The position numbers and the translations under genes are program-made. A stretch of DNA of 64,000 bases from Calonectria ilicicola (taxonomy: Eukaryota > Ascomycota > Sordariomycetes > Hypocreales > Nectriaceae). Of the stretch, positions 51,404 to 62,600 are shown piece by piece. The stretch is taken from the NCBI GenBank assembly GCA_020809705.1, contig CP085825.1, forward strand, positions 8,184,001 through 8,248,000, given 5' to 3'. The notes under the pieces are model-generated. The model ran no database searches. It saw nothing but the letters and a program-made list of their open reading frames with translations, and was not told the DNA's origin. Within the stretch, counting starts at the first letter, position 1; every line of letters begins with the position of its first letter.

Positions 51404-51847
51404 TATTACTAAGCCTAAAGCTACTACTATTATATTTAAAACTATTTTTATTATTAAACTATTATAATTATAAAATCTTTTATAAATATTATAATTTCCT
51501 TTATATTATATAAAATTTATATTATAAATAATAATAATATCTACTTTCTAATATTCTCTAAATCTTAAAATTCTTATTTCTCTAACTTTATAATTAAAAT
51601 ACTTTTAAAAATTAAAATAAAAAATATATTTAAATTCTTTAAAATTCTACCTCTTTAAACAAGCTCTTTTTAAAATTCTTATTCACACTTTTAACTATAT
51701 ATAGCCTATATTTATAACTCTTACCTACTATAGCAAGTTCTTATTAGCTTAGGAAACAATAATATAATACTAACCCTTCCTAAGCTTCTAATAGTTTTAC
51801 CTATTATATAATATACCAATCTCTTAAAAGAAAAGAAATTAAAGAAT
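51404..51847 (-). mobile_element. 5' part of the minus-strand gypsy element, beyond the nested insertion
   Basis: This segment lies between the nested element's right LTR and the right 215-bp LTR. By position it is the 5' leader/gag portion of the minus-strand element, split from 39585-44500 by the insertion. The sequence itself is too mutated to show a domain. Confidence 0.55.
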
Positions 51848-52062
51848 TATAATAAACTAGATTTATAACTAAAGTAAAGTATAAATAGGATTATAATAGA
51901 TCTTTATTTTTATTACTAAGACTTTAACTTAATAAATTGTAGAACCATTTGCCTACACTTATTATATAATATTATTATAGGTGTCCTTACCTTATAACAT
52001 CTTGCGCTAGTATATATTCAGTATGTATGCTTGATTGGTCCTCTTGGTCCTATATCTTTACA
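51848..52062. repeat. 215-bp LTR, right copy (5' LTR of minus-strand gypsy)
   Basis: Pairs with 39370-39584 without gaps. It is less RIP-affected than the left copy, keeping CATCTTGCGCTAGTATAT and TTGATTGGTCCTCTTGGTCC. Confidence 0.75.
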
Positions 52063-52863
52063 ATTTTAAATATCTTTTATATATAAAAGATATTTAAAAG
52101 ATTTTTAAAAATTTAAAAAAATAATAATTATATATATTTATTTTTTTATATATTAAAAATTATTTTTTTAAATTTTTAAAAAATGTATATTAATTATATT
52201 TATTATAAAACTTTTTTTTTATTTAATTTAAAATTTATAAATTTATTTATTTTATATTTATTTATTATTTTTTAAAAATATATATATATTTTTTTTAATA
52301 AATATTTTATTATTATAATTAAAATTATTTATAAAAAATATATTAAATTTATATATAATATATATTAATTTTTATTTTTATTTTTTAAAAAAAAACCCTA
52401 TTTTTAATTAACTTAACTAGAACTTATAAGCTTATAAAATTAGTTATATAATATCTTTTACTATTTATAAACTTTTATTTAAAAGTATATTTAAATATAC
52501 TATTTTTATTTTAGCTAGGTCTTTTTTTTACCTTTATATTTAAGTAAAAAAACCCTTAAAAGTAAAAAAACCCCTTAAAATAGCTTTTCTTTTTATAACT
52601 AAATTAATAATTAAAATAATAAAGAAAATAATAATTAAAATAATAAGGAAAATAATAACTAAAATAATAAAGGAAAAAATAACGGCTAGTTATTAACTTA
52701 AGCTTAAAAATAATATAAGAAATTAAACCCTAGTCTTTATATAAAAAAGTTATATAATATACTAATTATTATATTATAATATTATATTAATTTTTATTAA
52801 ATATTAAATTTAATAATTTTAATATTATTTTAAAAATAATAAGAAAACTTATTATAGTTAAAT

Positions 52864-53744
52864 ATTAGACTTAACTAGCACTACTCGTATCCTGTCACAC
52901 TGCTCGTATCCTGTTAGTTGTTTGATTGAACCGTTGTTTGCATTTCCTATTCTAGTACAGTATCCATTTGAAAGCAGCCTTTCTTGCCTTTTTCCTTCCA
53001 CTATGCTGTATTTATAACTGTTCGATTTAATATATCAATCTACATAAAACCCTCATTCTTTATTTCCTCCAAAAATCTCTCTTAGTTCTCCTTAAAGGAA
53101 GGTCTTTTATATTTAGGTATATTAAAATACTTTAATATTGGTTTTATTATCTATTGTTACTTTTGGATAAAGGTCTTATTCTTATTTAAAAGATTCTTCT
53201 TTTAAGAAGGAGTTTATATTTTTAAAGGATTAGCTTGATTCTAGTCTAATCCTTTATATTATTTTGCTTTTATATCTTTATTACTTTTTTTAAAGTTTTT
53301 TTAATTTTTGATTTTTTATATCTAACTTAATATTATTAACTTAGATTTCTTAATAGATATATTAAACTATAAATTCTGTTTTTAGAGGGCTATTGCCCTT
53401 GTAAATAATGCATTATTTAAATATCTTGATTATGCATGTATATGTTTTTAAGAGGGTCTGTTTAATGTGTATTTAAGAGAGGGTTATTTAAGAGAGGTTT
53501 GTTTAAGTGTGTATTACTGCATTCCTGGCTAGTAGAAAATTCTTCCTTTTATTGTACAAGGGTTCCATCTATCAAGGTTTTTATCTTATGTTACCTTTAG
53601 GCTTTAGAGTTGGCACAAGGGCGATTGTACCAATCAATGTGAAAGTCTATCATAAGGCGTGCCTTTAGGTCCCGTGACCTTGTCGGCATCTTCCTTTCCT
53701 AAAAGGAAGAAAATAACTATATGAAAGACATTAGACTTAACTAG
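52864..53744. other. Less-mutated island flanked by 15-bp direct repeats
   Basis: ATTAGACTTAACTAG occurs at 52864-52878 and again at 53730-53744. Between them lies sequence of more normal composition than the surrounding AT desert, with CTCGTATCCTGT repeated at 52884 and 52903 and a potential hairpin (AAAGGATTAG/CTAATCCTTT) near 53,216-53,253. No coding frame is seen. It could be a short non-autonomous element. Confidence 0.4.
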
Positions 53745-54236
53745 GAGCACTAGAATTACAAAGGTAGTAGATATTATTTGCTTAAGGAATACTTAACTTT
53801 AATTATATATATAATATAACCTTAATGCCCTTATAAAAACTTAGATAATTATATATAAGATGGTTACCTTGGCTAAGATTAGGAATCCTAATATAGATCC
53901 TTTATATCCTTAACCTTTATATCTTTTATTAGTATAATATCTTTCTAATAATACCTTCTTTATAATTTAGATTATCCTATTACTAATAGATATACTAATA
54001 GTACCACTTTATATAAATATCTATAAAATAATTAATATCTTAATGCTTATAAAGAGTTTAATAAGAATAGATTTCTTTATTACTTTTAAAATAAGATTAA
54101 AGTTACTAAGCTTAATATTTAGTAAAAGTTAATACTTATTATATATAAGCTTAATATATTTTTTATAAGTAATCTTAATTATAATAATAAAGTATTTATT
54201 AAAGAAGAATATATATACCTTTAAAGAATAATAGAT

Positions 54237-54500
54237 AAGTGTAGAATGGGCAAGTTTATAGACCTTGAATTAGATAAAAAAAGAGCTTTATAATAGATAT
54301 AATTGGTACTAGGTATAATGCCTAGATGGTAAGGATCCTAGATAAAGTGAAGTTCATTTGTAGAAGAGTAGAGGAAATGATGTAGTGAAAAAGAGGAGGA
54401 GGGTTTAAAGAGGGTAAGAGAAAACTAAAGGTTAAGGGAAAGGGTAGACTAACTTAGTAGTAATTATATGCTTTTAAATAGGCTATAATATAACTAGGGG
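54237..54500. other. Purine-rich island of near-normal composition
   Basis: A G/A-rich plus strand (AAAAAGAGGAGGAGGGTTTA region near 54,390) without an open frame. It may be the un-RIPped edge of another element; nothing more can be said. Confidence 0.3.
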
Positions 54501-56165
54501 ATAAGAAAACTTATTTTTATTAAATTTTTTATAAATATTAAAATATTAATTATTTTATAAATATTTATATAAAATAATATTTTTAATATATTTATTAATA
54601 ATAAAATAATTTAAATTATAAAAATAATATTATTAAAAAAATATTATATTAATAAAAAATATAAAAATTAAAAATATAAAAGATTTATATTAAAATTTTT
54701 AATTTTAATTAAAATAATTATTTTATATATTATTATTTAAATTTTTATAAAAATATTAAAATTATATTATATATATAATTAAAATTAAATATTTTTTAAA
54801 TAAATAATATTTATTATTTTTATAATTTTAATATTTTTAATTAAATTTAATATTTAATTATTATAAAAAATATTTAAAAGATTTTTTAAAAATTAAAAAA
54901 AATAATATTTAAATATATTTTTTTTATATATTAAAATATATTTCTTTAAATTTTTAAAAAATATATAAATATTTTTAAAAAATCTTTTTATATTTTAAAA
55001 AATAATAAAAATATTTTATATATATAATAAAAATTTAAGAGTTTTATAAAGATTTTTAATATATATAAAAAATCTTTTAAATATCTTTTATATATAAAAG
55101 ATATTTAAAAGATTTTTTAAAAATTTAAAAAATAATATATATATATATTTATTTTTTTATATATTAAAAAATATTTTTTTAAATTTTTAAAAAATATATA
55201 AATATTTTTAAATTTAAAATTCTTTTTTTAAAAATATATAAATATTTTTTAAAAATATTAAAAATATTTTTTATATATAAAAAAATCTAAAAATATTATA
55301 GAATTTTTTATTAAATATAAATAAATATTTTAAATATTTTTTATATATAAAAGATATTTAAAAGATTTTTTAAAAATTTAAAAAATAATATTTATATTTA
55401 TTTATTTTTTTATATTATAAATTTTATTTTTAATATTTTATATAAAATATATAAATATTTTTAAATTAAAAAAAAGATATTTAAAAATACTTATATATTT
55501 TTTAAAAATTTATAAAAATATCTTTTATATATAAAAAAATTAAAAAATTTTATAAAGATTTTATATATATAAAAAAAAATCTAAAAAAATAATATTTATA
55601 TATATTTATTTTTTTATATATTAAAAATTATTTTTTTTAAATTTTTAAAAATATATATATATTTTTAAATTTAAAAAAGATTTTTAAAAATATATAAATA
55701 TTTTTTAAAATATATTAAAAATATCTTTTATATATAAAAAAAATTAAAGAATTTTATAAAAATTTTATATATATAAAAGAAAATCTTTTAAATATTTTTT
55801 ATATATAAAAGATATTTAAAAGATTTTTTAAAAATTTAAAAAAATAATAATTATATATATTTATTTTTTTATATTTTAAATAATATATTTAATATTTTTT
55901 ATAAAATATTTGAATATTTTTAAATTAAAAAATAAATTTTAAAAATAAATATATATATTTTAAAAAATTATAAAAATACTTTTTATATATTAAAAAAATC
56001 TAAAAATTTAATTATATAATTTATTTAAATTATTTTTAAAAACTTTATTTAATTTTAATTAAAATTTTATTTTATTTTTTTATTTAAAAATTAAATTATA
56101 ATTATTTAAAATAATAAAATTTATTACTTATACTTAACTTAATATAATTACTATTAAAATTTATA
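54501..56165. repeat. Degenerate AT satellite with recurring palindrome
   Basis: A and T only over most of its length. A palindromic core around CTTTTATATATAAAAG recurs near 55,080, 55,340 (partial) and 55,800 (partial), followed each time by TTTTTTAAAAATTTAAAAAA. At 55071-55114 the palindrome is perfect over 44 nt. The same block appears near 52,070, 58,496 and 58,757. It is probably a tandem repeat mutated to extreme AT content. Confidence 0.6.
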
Positions 56166-56175
56166 TCTTTAAAAT

Positions 56176-56240
56176 CACTTTACACTTTACACTTTACACT
56201 TTACACTTTACACTTTACACTTTACACTTTACACTTTACA
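56176..56240. repeat. Heptanucleotide microsatellite (CACTTTA)n
   Basis: About nine perfect copies of the 7-bp unit CACTTTA stand just beyond the 3' end of the coiled-coil gene. It is not the TTAGGG-type telomere repeat. Confidence 0.95.
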
Positions 56241-56256
56241 CATATACCCTAATCCT

Positions 56257-57864
56257 TTATATTAAATTCCTAAAACTCCAAAGAACATCTACCCTATCCA
56301 TTTCCAAGTCCACCCTTACATCACCAGCAAAGATTACACTCTTCGCACCGACTGTAATCCTTTCCAACTGCACCCATTGCGCAGTGTGGTGAGACACGTC
56401 GAGGAGCAGTGCGCCCTGTTCGCTTGGCCGCACAACCAGGTGGTCTTTTGCTTTGATGCACTCAACCTCTTCGCAAACGACACCGCTGCGCAGCTGCTCA
56501 AAGAGCTGCTGGTCGGCAAAGGTGGTGCTCTCGAGGCCCCAGCGCTGGCGCAGGAGACGGACGAGCTGGGACATGGCGAAGCGGATGTGAAAGGGGGCAT
56601 CGCCGTCGAGGGCGGGCAGCAGCACGGCGTGAACGGCGCTGGGAATCCAGGCGGCCACGGATGGCAGGTGGATGTTGGCGAGGGCGTTTGTCAAGTCCCC
56701 AATGGTGTTCCAGGAGGATTCCCAGGAGCTTGACCGTTGGATGTGGACGAGGTCGAGGACGAGCTGGGAGAGATCGGTCTGCGAGGACTCGGTAATCTTC
56801 CAGGGCTGCTGCCATTGCTCTGCAGAGGCAGTGTCGCCGTCGAGTGCGAGGGCTTGGGCGACGTCTTGGGAGAGGAGGGACTCTGCGCGCTGTTGAAATG
56901 CCTCGGCTTGTTGCTGTAGCCGCCGGTAGTGGGACACCTCGGTGTTGTAGAGGGTCCTTTGGCGGCGTTTCGCATGCTCGGTGGTCTGCAGGCGGGCTCG
57001 AACGTCGGTGACGTTTCGTTGGAGCTTTGCGTGCTGCTCAGCTGCTTTGGTGGCATCGGCCTCGAGGGTCTCGATGGTGGAGCGCTTGGCGTTGACATCT
57101 TCAGTCAGGCTCTGGAGTCTCTGCTCGCGGTTTGCCAGGGACTCTGTGAGATTGTCGATTCTGGCATCACGCGAGCGAATGTCGTTGGACAGAGCGCGGA
57201 TTTGTGACCTGTGAGAGCGGGCCTCCTCGTTCAGATGTTGAACTGCTGCGTCGCGAGAGCGGACGTCTTCGGTCAGATCCCGAATTGCAGAATCGCGAGA
57301 GGCAACATCTGCAGCCAGCTGCTGAATTGTGGAATCGCGGGAGGCAACGTCGTCAGACAGGCCCCGGATTTTTGCTTCATAAGAGGCGAGCTGCTTGAGG
57401 AGGGCCTCGTTTTGGGCCTCGAGCTTTGCGTGAGCCTCCTCGTCAGCGCGGAAAATCTGGTCTCTGAGCTTGGGAGGAAGACTGTCGCCGTAGGAGCGCA
57501 TGAGCTTGAGGATGGCGGGATCAGATTTGATCATGCGCGTCATGAGCTTGGTCCAAGAGTCCGGGGAGGCTGCTTCGTCGTTTGACGGCTTGCCAGCGGA
57601 GCGGGCCGCGGTGTACTCCTGAAACCGGGCCCTGGACTTTTTGATCTCGTAGTTGAGGTCATCGCACTCTTTGCTCCGGGCGTAAATGTCATCCTGGAGG
57701 GCGCGGATTTCTTTCTCGCCGCCGGTGGTGTAGCCAAGGCGACTGGCATTGTCCTGGACGGCGGTATCGAGGGCTTTGAGCTCGGCCTCGAGGGTTTTGA
57801 GGCCTCGCATGGCATCCTTTCTGTTGGAAAACGGCAACTTGCCAGCGGTGGTGGAGGTGGCCAT
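56257..57864 (-). CDS. Coiled-coil protein with 14-residue repeats, intact GC-rich gene
   Basis: An intronless frame of about 535 residues starting MATSTTAGKLPFSNRKDAMR. An in-frame ATG 90 nt upstream exists but adds an unlikely hydrophobic leader. Residues 10-100 and 150-370 are coiled coil. Within it a 14-residue unit (two heptads) repeats about seven times with the pattern L-x2-D-V-x-S-R-D-x2-I-x2, for example LSDDVASRDSTIQQ and LAADVASRDSAIRD. The C-terminal third is globular, with LVLDLVHIQRSSSWESSWNT and MSQLVRLLRQRWGLES. The function is unknown; coiled-coil proteins of this form can be cytoskeletal or chromosome-associated. It stands alone between AT-rich blocks, with strongly GC-biased codons and no stop. 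Confidence 0.8.
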   Translation of the reverse strand: MATSTTAGKLPFSNRKDAMRGLKTLEAELKALDTAVQDNASRLGYTTGGEKEIRALQDDIYARSKECDDLNYEIKKSRARFQEYTAARSAGKPSNDEAASPDSWTKLMTRMIKSDPAILKLMRSYGDSLPPKLRDQIFRADEEAHAKLEAQNEALLKQLASYEAKIRGLSDDVASRDSTIQQLAADVASRDSAIRDLTEDVRSRDAAVQHLNEEARSHRSQIRALSNDIRSRDARIDNLTESLANREQRLQSLTEDVNAKRSTIETLEADATKAAEQHAKLQRNVTDVRARLQTTEHAKRRQRTLYNTEVSHYRRLQQQAEAFQQRAESLLSQDVAQALALDGDTASAEQWQQPWKITESSQTDLSQLVLDLVHIQRSSSWESSWNTIGDLTNALANIHLPSVAAWIPSAVHAVLLPALDGDAPFHIRFAMSQLVRLLRQRWGLESTTFADQQLFEQLRSGVVCEEVECIKAKDHLVVRPSEQGALLLDVSHHTAQWVQLERITVGAKSVIFAGDVRVDLEMDRVDVLWSFRNLI

Positions 57865-58035
57865 TTTGTGTTGATGAAGGATGCAAGTTTGAGGAGTGCA
57901 AAGTGCGGAGATGTATGCAGTTGTAGGCAGTGCTATTAGCTGTTTGTAGAGCAAGGCTTGTGTTACAACCTGGTTTACTATAATGGATAGAGAGATCTTT
58001 TGTAGCAGCTGTTATTTGTACTTGTAATTATAAGT

Positions 58036-58300
58036 ATAAGACCCTGATGTGTTATTGGCCTAGGTATAAGTAAAGCTGTGATTCTTATTGCTTCTAATAG
58101 CCTGGCTTTTAATAGCTTTTAATAGCTTCTAATAGCTTCTAATAGCTTCTAATAGCTATAATTTTTACTACTTTTAATAGTTATAATTTTTATTACTTTT
58201 AATAGCTTGGCTTTTAATAGCTTTTAATAAATGTGATTTTTATAAGTAATTTATTTAAATTTCCCTTTTTAAGAAAGTATTTTTATAAAAAGCTTTTACT
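58036..58300 (+). repeat. RIP-mutated copy of subtelomeric repeat module
   Basis: GGCCTAGGTATAAGTAAAGC followed by TGTGATTCTTATTGCTTCTA corresponds to GGCCTAGGCATAGGCAAAGC and TGTGATTCTCATTGCTTCCA near 61,836, every difference being C-to-T or G-to-A. The minisatellite AATAGCTTCT inside is the mutated form of AACAGCTTCC-like units. The tail TTTAAATTTCCC also pairs. Confidence 0.75.
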
Positions 58301-59090
58301 TTTAATAATTATTATAATTATATTTTTTTAGTAATTATTATTTATATTAATAATTATAAATATTATAATTATTAATTTATTTTTTAATTTAATTAATTAA
58401 TTAATATAATAAAAAATATTAAAAATATCTTTTATATATAAAAGAAATTTAAGAAATTTATAAAGATTTTTATTATTTATAAAAAATACTTTAAATATCT
58501 TTTATATATAAAAGATATTTAAAAGATTTTTTAAAAATTTAAAAAAATAATACTTATATATATTTATTTTTTTATATATTAAAAATTATTTTTTTAAATT
58601 TTTAAAAAATATATAAGTATTTTTAAAAAGCTTTTTTTTATTTTAAAAATACTTATATATTTTTTAAAAATTTAAAAAATATATTTTATATATAAAAAAA
58701 TCTAAGAAATTTATAAGGATTTTTAATATATATAAAAAAATACTTTAAATATCTTTTATATATAAAAGATATTTAAAAGATTTTTTTATATATTAAAAAG
58801 TATTTTTAATATTTTTAAAAAATATATAAGTATTTTTAAAAAGTCTTTTTTTATTTTAAAAATACTTATATATTATATAAAAATCTAAAAAAATAATATT
58901 TATATATAAAAAAATTAAAGATTATTATAAGAGATTTCTTATATATTATATATATTATAAATTTAATACTTTATTTAACCTTTTATTTTATATTTAAATA
59001 TATAATTTAGTATTCTTTTACTTTATCTTTTATCTTACAATCTATAATAATTATACTAATACTAATAACTATATAAACTATTCAGAATTA
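58301..59090. repeat. AT satellite block, second occurrence
   Basis: Same extreme AT composition as 54,501-56,165. It has two copies of the palindromic core near 58,496 and 58,757, about 260 bp apart. No coding sequence. Confidence 0.6.
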
Positions 59091-59559
59091 ATAAACCTTT
59101 ACTACACTAAGAATCTGTTAGTTATTATTCTTTTGCTCCATTTATAATGCAAGGAAATGCAATCTGATGTACTCCACTTAGCCTGTAATGGCAGCATGAC
59201 GCGAAAGCTCGACGAATTAGTCTGCTCGACTTTGCCGCGTAGTTTGACGCTTTAATGACCGCGATAACTGCAACGGCACTCTGATGTGAAAGCTGGACGA
59301 ATTCTTCTGCTCGTATCATGTTTTGGTCGCCGTGAACTGCAGGATTTGGTCTTCTTGCAAGTTGGCGCAATCTGTCAACACATCTTCTGCTCTGTCAACG
59401 GTAATCTCGAAACTCTGCAATTGCTCGAAAACCCAACGTGCAATTGCTCTATTAGTTTGTTAATTCTGGGCCCTCGGGTCAATTCCGCAGCGTTCTGGTT
59501 TGGTCCCAGGAAACTTCATGACACAATGTTGGCGTCAGTTCGCCGTCTGCTTAATACTC
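59091..59559. other. Start of GC-normal subtelomeric sequence
   Basis: Composition returns to normal. Partial matches to the adjacent tandem array are visible (GTGAAAGCTGGACGAATTCT versus GCGAAAGCTCGACGAATTAG, about 80 bp apart). No gene is supported. Confidence 0.45.
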
Positions 59560-61790
59560 CGTGTTTCTGGCGAGGCATTCCCAGAATTCCATTGACACTC
59601 TGAGACTTTGGCGTCAATTGTTGATAAACCATGCATTGTATTGCTCCGCTATTAGGCCGTGTGCTTTACTACTCCGCGTGAGGCATTCCGTGTTTTGACA
59701 CTCTGCGATTTCGACGTCAATTGTTGATAAACCAATGAATTGTATTACTCCGCTATTAGGCCGTGTGCTTTTGTAAATTTGCCGTTAGTACCTGGGTGAG
59801 GCATTCCAAAAGCGTGCCCTGATTCCAAATTCCATGATTGCAACTTCCATGACACTCTGCGATTTCGCCGCCAATTGTTGATACAATGCATTCTTTTGCT
59901 CCGCAATTAGGCTGTGTGCTTTTGTAAATACTCCATGTGCCGTTAGTACCTGGGTGAGGCATTCCCAAAAGCGTGCACTAGAATTCCAACTTCCCATGAC
60001 ACTCTGAGATTCTGGCGGCAATTCTTAACAAAGCAACGTATTCTGCTGCTCCGATGTTAGCGCAAGGGTACTTTACGTAGACATCATGTTGGCTTCCGTC
60101 ATACCTGGCTGATGAGCCATTCCAAAAGCGTGCACTGGAATTCCAACTTCCCATGACACTCTGAGATTCTGGTGTCAATTCTTGACAAAGCAACGCGTTC
60201 AGTTGCTCTGATGTTAGCCCAAGGGTGCTTTTGTAGATATCATGTTAGCTTCCCTGATGAGTCATTCCCACAAGCGTACCAACTTTGATCCGCGAGCCCC
60301 CAAAACATTCTGAGATTCTCACAATCTTGACAAAGCAACGCATTCTGTTGCTCTAATGTTGGCCCAAGTGTGCTTTATGTAGACATCATGTTGGCTTCCG
60401 TCATACCTGGCTGATGGCCATTCAAGTGTACCCTGAAACTTTGATCCGCGAGCCCCAAAACCCTGTGAGATTCTGACAATTGTTGATGAAGCAACGCATT
60501 CTGGTGCTCCACTGCTAGCCTAAAGGTGTCCTTTGTAAATACTCTATTAGCGTTGTCAATACCTGGCTGGTGTGCCTGGAATTTGATCCGCGAGTCCCCA
60601 TGACACTCTGCGATTCTGGCGTCAATTGTTGATGCAGCAACGCGTCATGTTGTCAGCTGTTAGCCCGAGGGTTCTTCTTGTAAGTGGTCTATTGGTTTTT
60701 GCCAATATCTAGTCGGTGAGCTGAGCGTGCCCTGAAACCTTGGTCGGCGAGTCCCCATGACACTCTGAGATTCTGATGCCAGTTTTTAATGAACCAACGC
60801 GTCATGTTGTCAGCTGTTAGCCCAAGGGTGCCTCTTGTAAATAGTTGATTCGTTTTTGCCGATACCTAGCCGGTGAGCTGAGCGTGCCCTGAAACCTTGG
60901 TCGGCGAGTCCCCACAACACTCTGAGATTCTGACGCCAGTTGTTAATGAACCAACGCACCATGTTTCCCGCTGTTAGCCTGAGAGCGCCTCTTGTACGTC
61001 GTCTTTTCGTTTTTGCCAATACCTAGCTGGTGAGCTGAAACTTCGATCCGCGAGAACCCACAACACTCTTAGATTCCGACGTCATTGCTAATGGGGAAAC
61101 GCCTTCAGTTTCTCTGCTGCTAGCCCAGGTGTCCCTTTTGTGGATGCTTGATGAGCTTCTGTTGATAGTTGGTTGAGTGTGCTGAAACTTTGAGTCACAA
61201 CACTCTGAGATTCCGGCGTCAATTGCAAATGGAGCAACGCCTTCTGTTTCTCCGCTGGTAGCCAAAGGGTGCCTTTTGTAAATACTTCATTAGCTTCTGT
61301 AGATCCATGTTTTGTCAATGCCCAGCTGGTGAGCTGAGTGTCCGTCGCATGACACTCTGCGATTCTGGCGTCAATTGTTCATAAAGCAACGCTGCTCCAT
61401 CATTAGCTCAAGGGTGCCTTATTTAGATAGTACATTTGCTTTATCAATATCTAGCTGGTAAGCCAAGTATACCAGAAATTTAGTCTAGAGTCCAAGATTA
61501 TGGCGTCAATTCTTGACAAACAACACAATCTGTTTCACCACTATTAGCCCAAGGATACTTCATGTAGATACCATATTTGTTTTGTTAATACCCGGTTGCT
61601 GAGCCGAGTGTACCAGAATTTGGTCTAGAGTCCCTACAACACACCAAGATTATGGCGTCAATTCTTGACAAAAAACGCAGTCTGTTTCTCTGCTGTTAGC
61701 CCAGGGATGCTTCATGTAGATGCCATGTTTTGTCAATGCCCGGCTGGTGAGCCAAGTGTACCTGAAATTGGTCCCCCAGCCCTCCTTGGT
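59560..61790. repeat. Degenerate ~150-bp tandem array
   Basis: A unit containing GACACTCTGAGATTCTGGCG, then TCAATTGTTGATAAAGCAAC, GTTAGCCCAAGGGTGCTTTT and a TACCTGGCTGGTGAGC stretch recurs about every 130-170 bp, near 59,590, 59,850, 59,998, 60,157, 60,603, 60,757, 60,915, 61,200 and 61,345 among others. Copies are diverged by substitutions and small indels, not by RIP. Short minus-strand frames repeat the peptide PESQSVMGSW, but no real gene is supported. Confidence 0.8.
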
Positions 61791-62060
61791 ACGAGGCTAA
61801 ACTACAAGACCCTGATGCTGATTTCATCGGCCTAGGCATAGGCAAAGCTGTGATTCTCATTGCTTCCAACAACCCGGCTTCCAACAGCTGCGATTTCTAC
61901 TGCTTCCAACAGCCCGGCTTCCAACGGCTGCGATTTCTGCTGCTTTACTGCTTCCAATAGATGCGATTTTCATAGGTAACCATTTTAAATTTCCCCCTCC
62001 GCGGGGGGGCGCCCCTGCGGGGAGCTTTTGCCTCCGGCAGCCACCTCCAACAGCCCATGG
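61791..62060 (+). repeat. Less-mutated copy of the subtelomeric repeat module
   Basis: Partner of 58,036-58,300. It contains ACCCTGATGCTGATTTCATC, the GGCCTAGGCATAGG stretch, a minisatellite of GCTTCCAACAGC-like units and a G/C-rich inverted stretch near 62,000-62,023 (CCGCGGGGG and CCCCTGCGGGG). A third, partial copy begins near 63,013. Confidence 0.7.
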
Positions 62061-62600
62061 CCTCACTACCTAGCGTAACTCCGCCGGGCAGGACTTTTTA
62101 GCATAAACCTAGATGGCCTCATTTTAAAGAGGCAAAGCTGGAAGTTGCAATCCGACCTCCGTAAACTCCATCTCTTACCCCTTCTACAGCTTTGCGTAAC
62201 CATGACATTGTTCAGTAGTCCCTTCTCAATCATCCGCACCCTTACCTCCTTAATTAGATAATAAGTCTTGTTTCTTGGGGGTTTATCAAGCAGTGCTTTG
62301 CTGTAGGCTTGATGTGATTGTTGATGAGGAATCTTCCCTCTTTGCGCAGGCCCGACTAGTCTTTTATCCTTGTATCTTTGCCCGTTCTGAAGCCATTCCT
62401 GCTTGCTGTGGTAAAGCTTTTGTGAACCTTGGTGGTGCTGCCCTTGGTATTTGATCTTGCATCTCCAAAAGCTTAGTCGTTGAGATGATACAGACCGGTT
62501 GACTTGGGCCGCAATAAACTTCAGGAGCCATATTGTCTAAACTCACTTTACTGTTTTTAGTCCCGCGACAAAATTTACTGTTTCCCTTCTCGCAGGGTAG
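62061..62600. other. Apparently single-copy subtelomeric sequence, no gene
   Basis: No long frame with family features and no repeat structure is seen here. It separates the repeat module from the 10-bp tandem repeat. Confidence 0.4.

Larger units (their letters stand above)
34870..56165. repeat. AT-rich, RIP-mutated retrotransposon block
   Basis: About 21 kb with long TA/AAT runs and almost no CG or CA-rich stretches, broken by a few islands of more normal composition. Relic protein similarity is visible in several places with frequent TAA/TAG codons. Paired LTR copies differ by C/T and G/A changes. This is the pattern left by repeat-induced point mutation in ascomycetes. No open gene is supported inside; a 62-codon frame at 42854 lies antisense to a relic RT domain. 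Confidence 0.9.

Noticed and set aside
56248..56256. Single CCCTAA near the microsatellite
   Set aside because: One copy is not a telomere tract; no tandem TTAGGG/CCCTAA array is seen anywhere in the window.
61995..62040. Very G/C-rich inverted stretch that could suggest a structured RNA
   Set aside because: It is part of the repeat module whose mutated copy is at 58,265. No rRNA or tRNA features are present.
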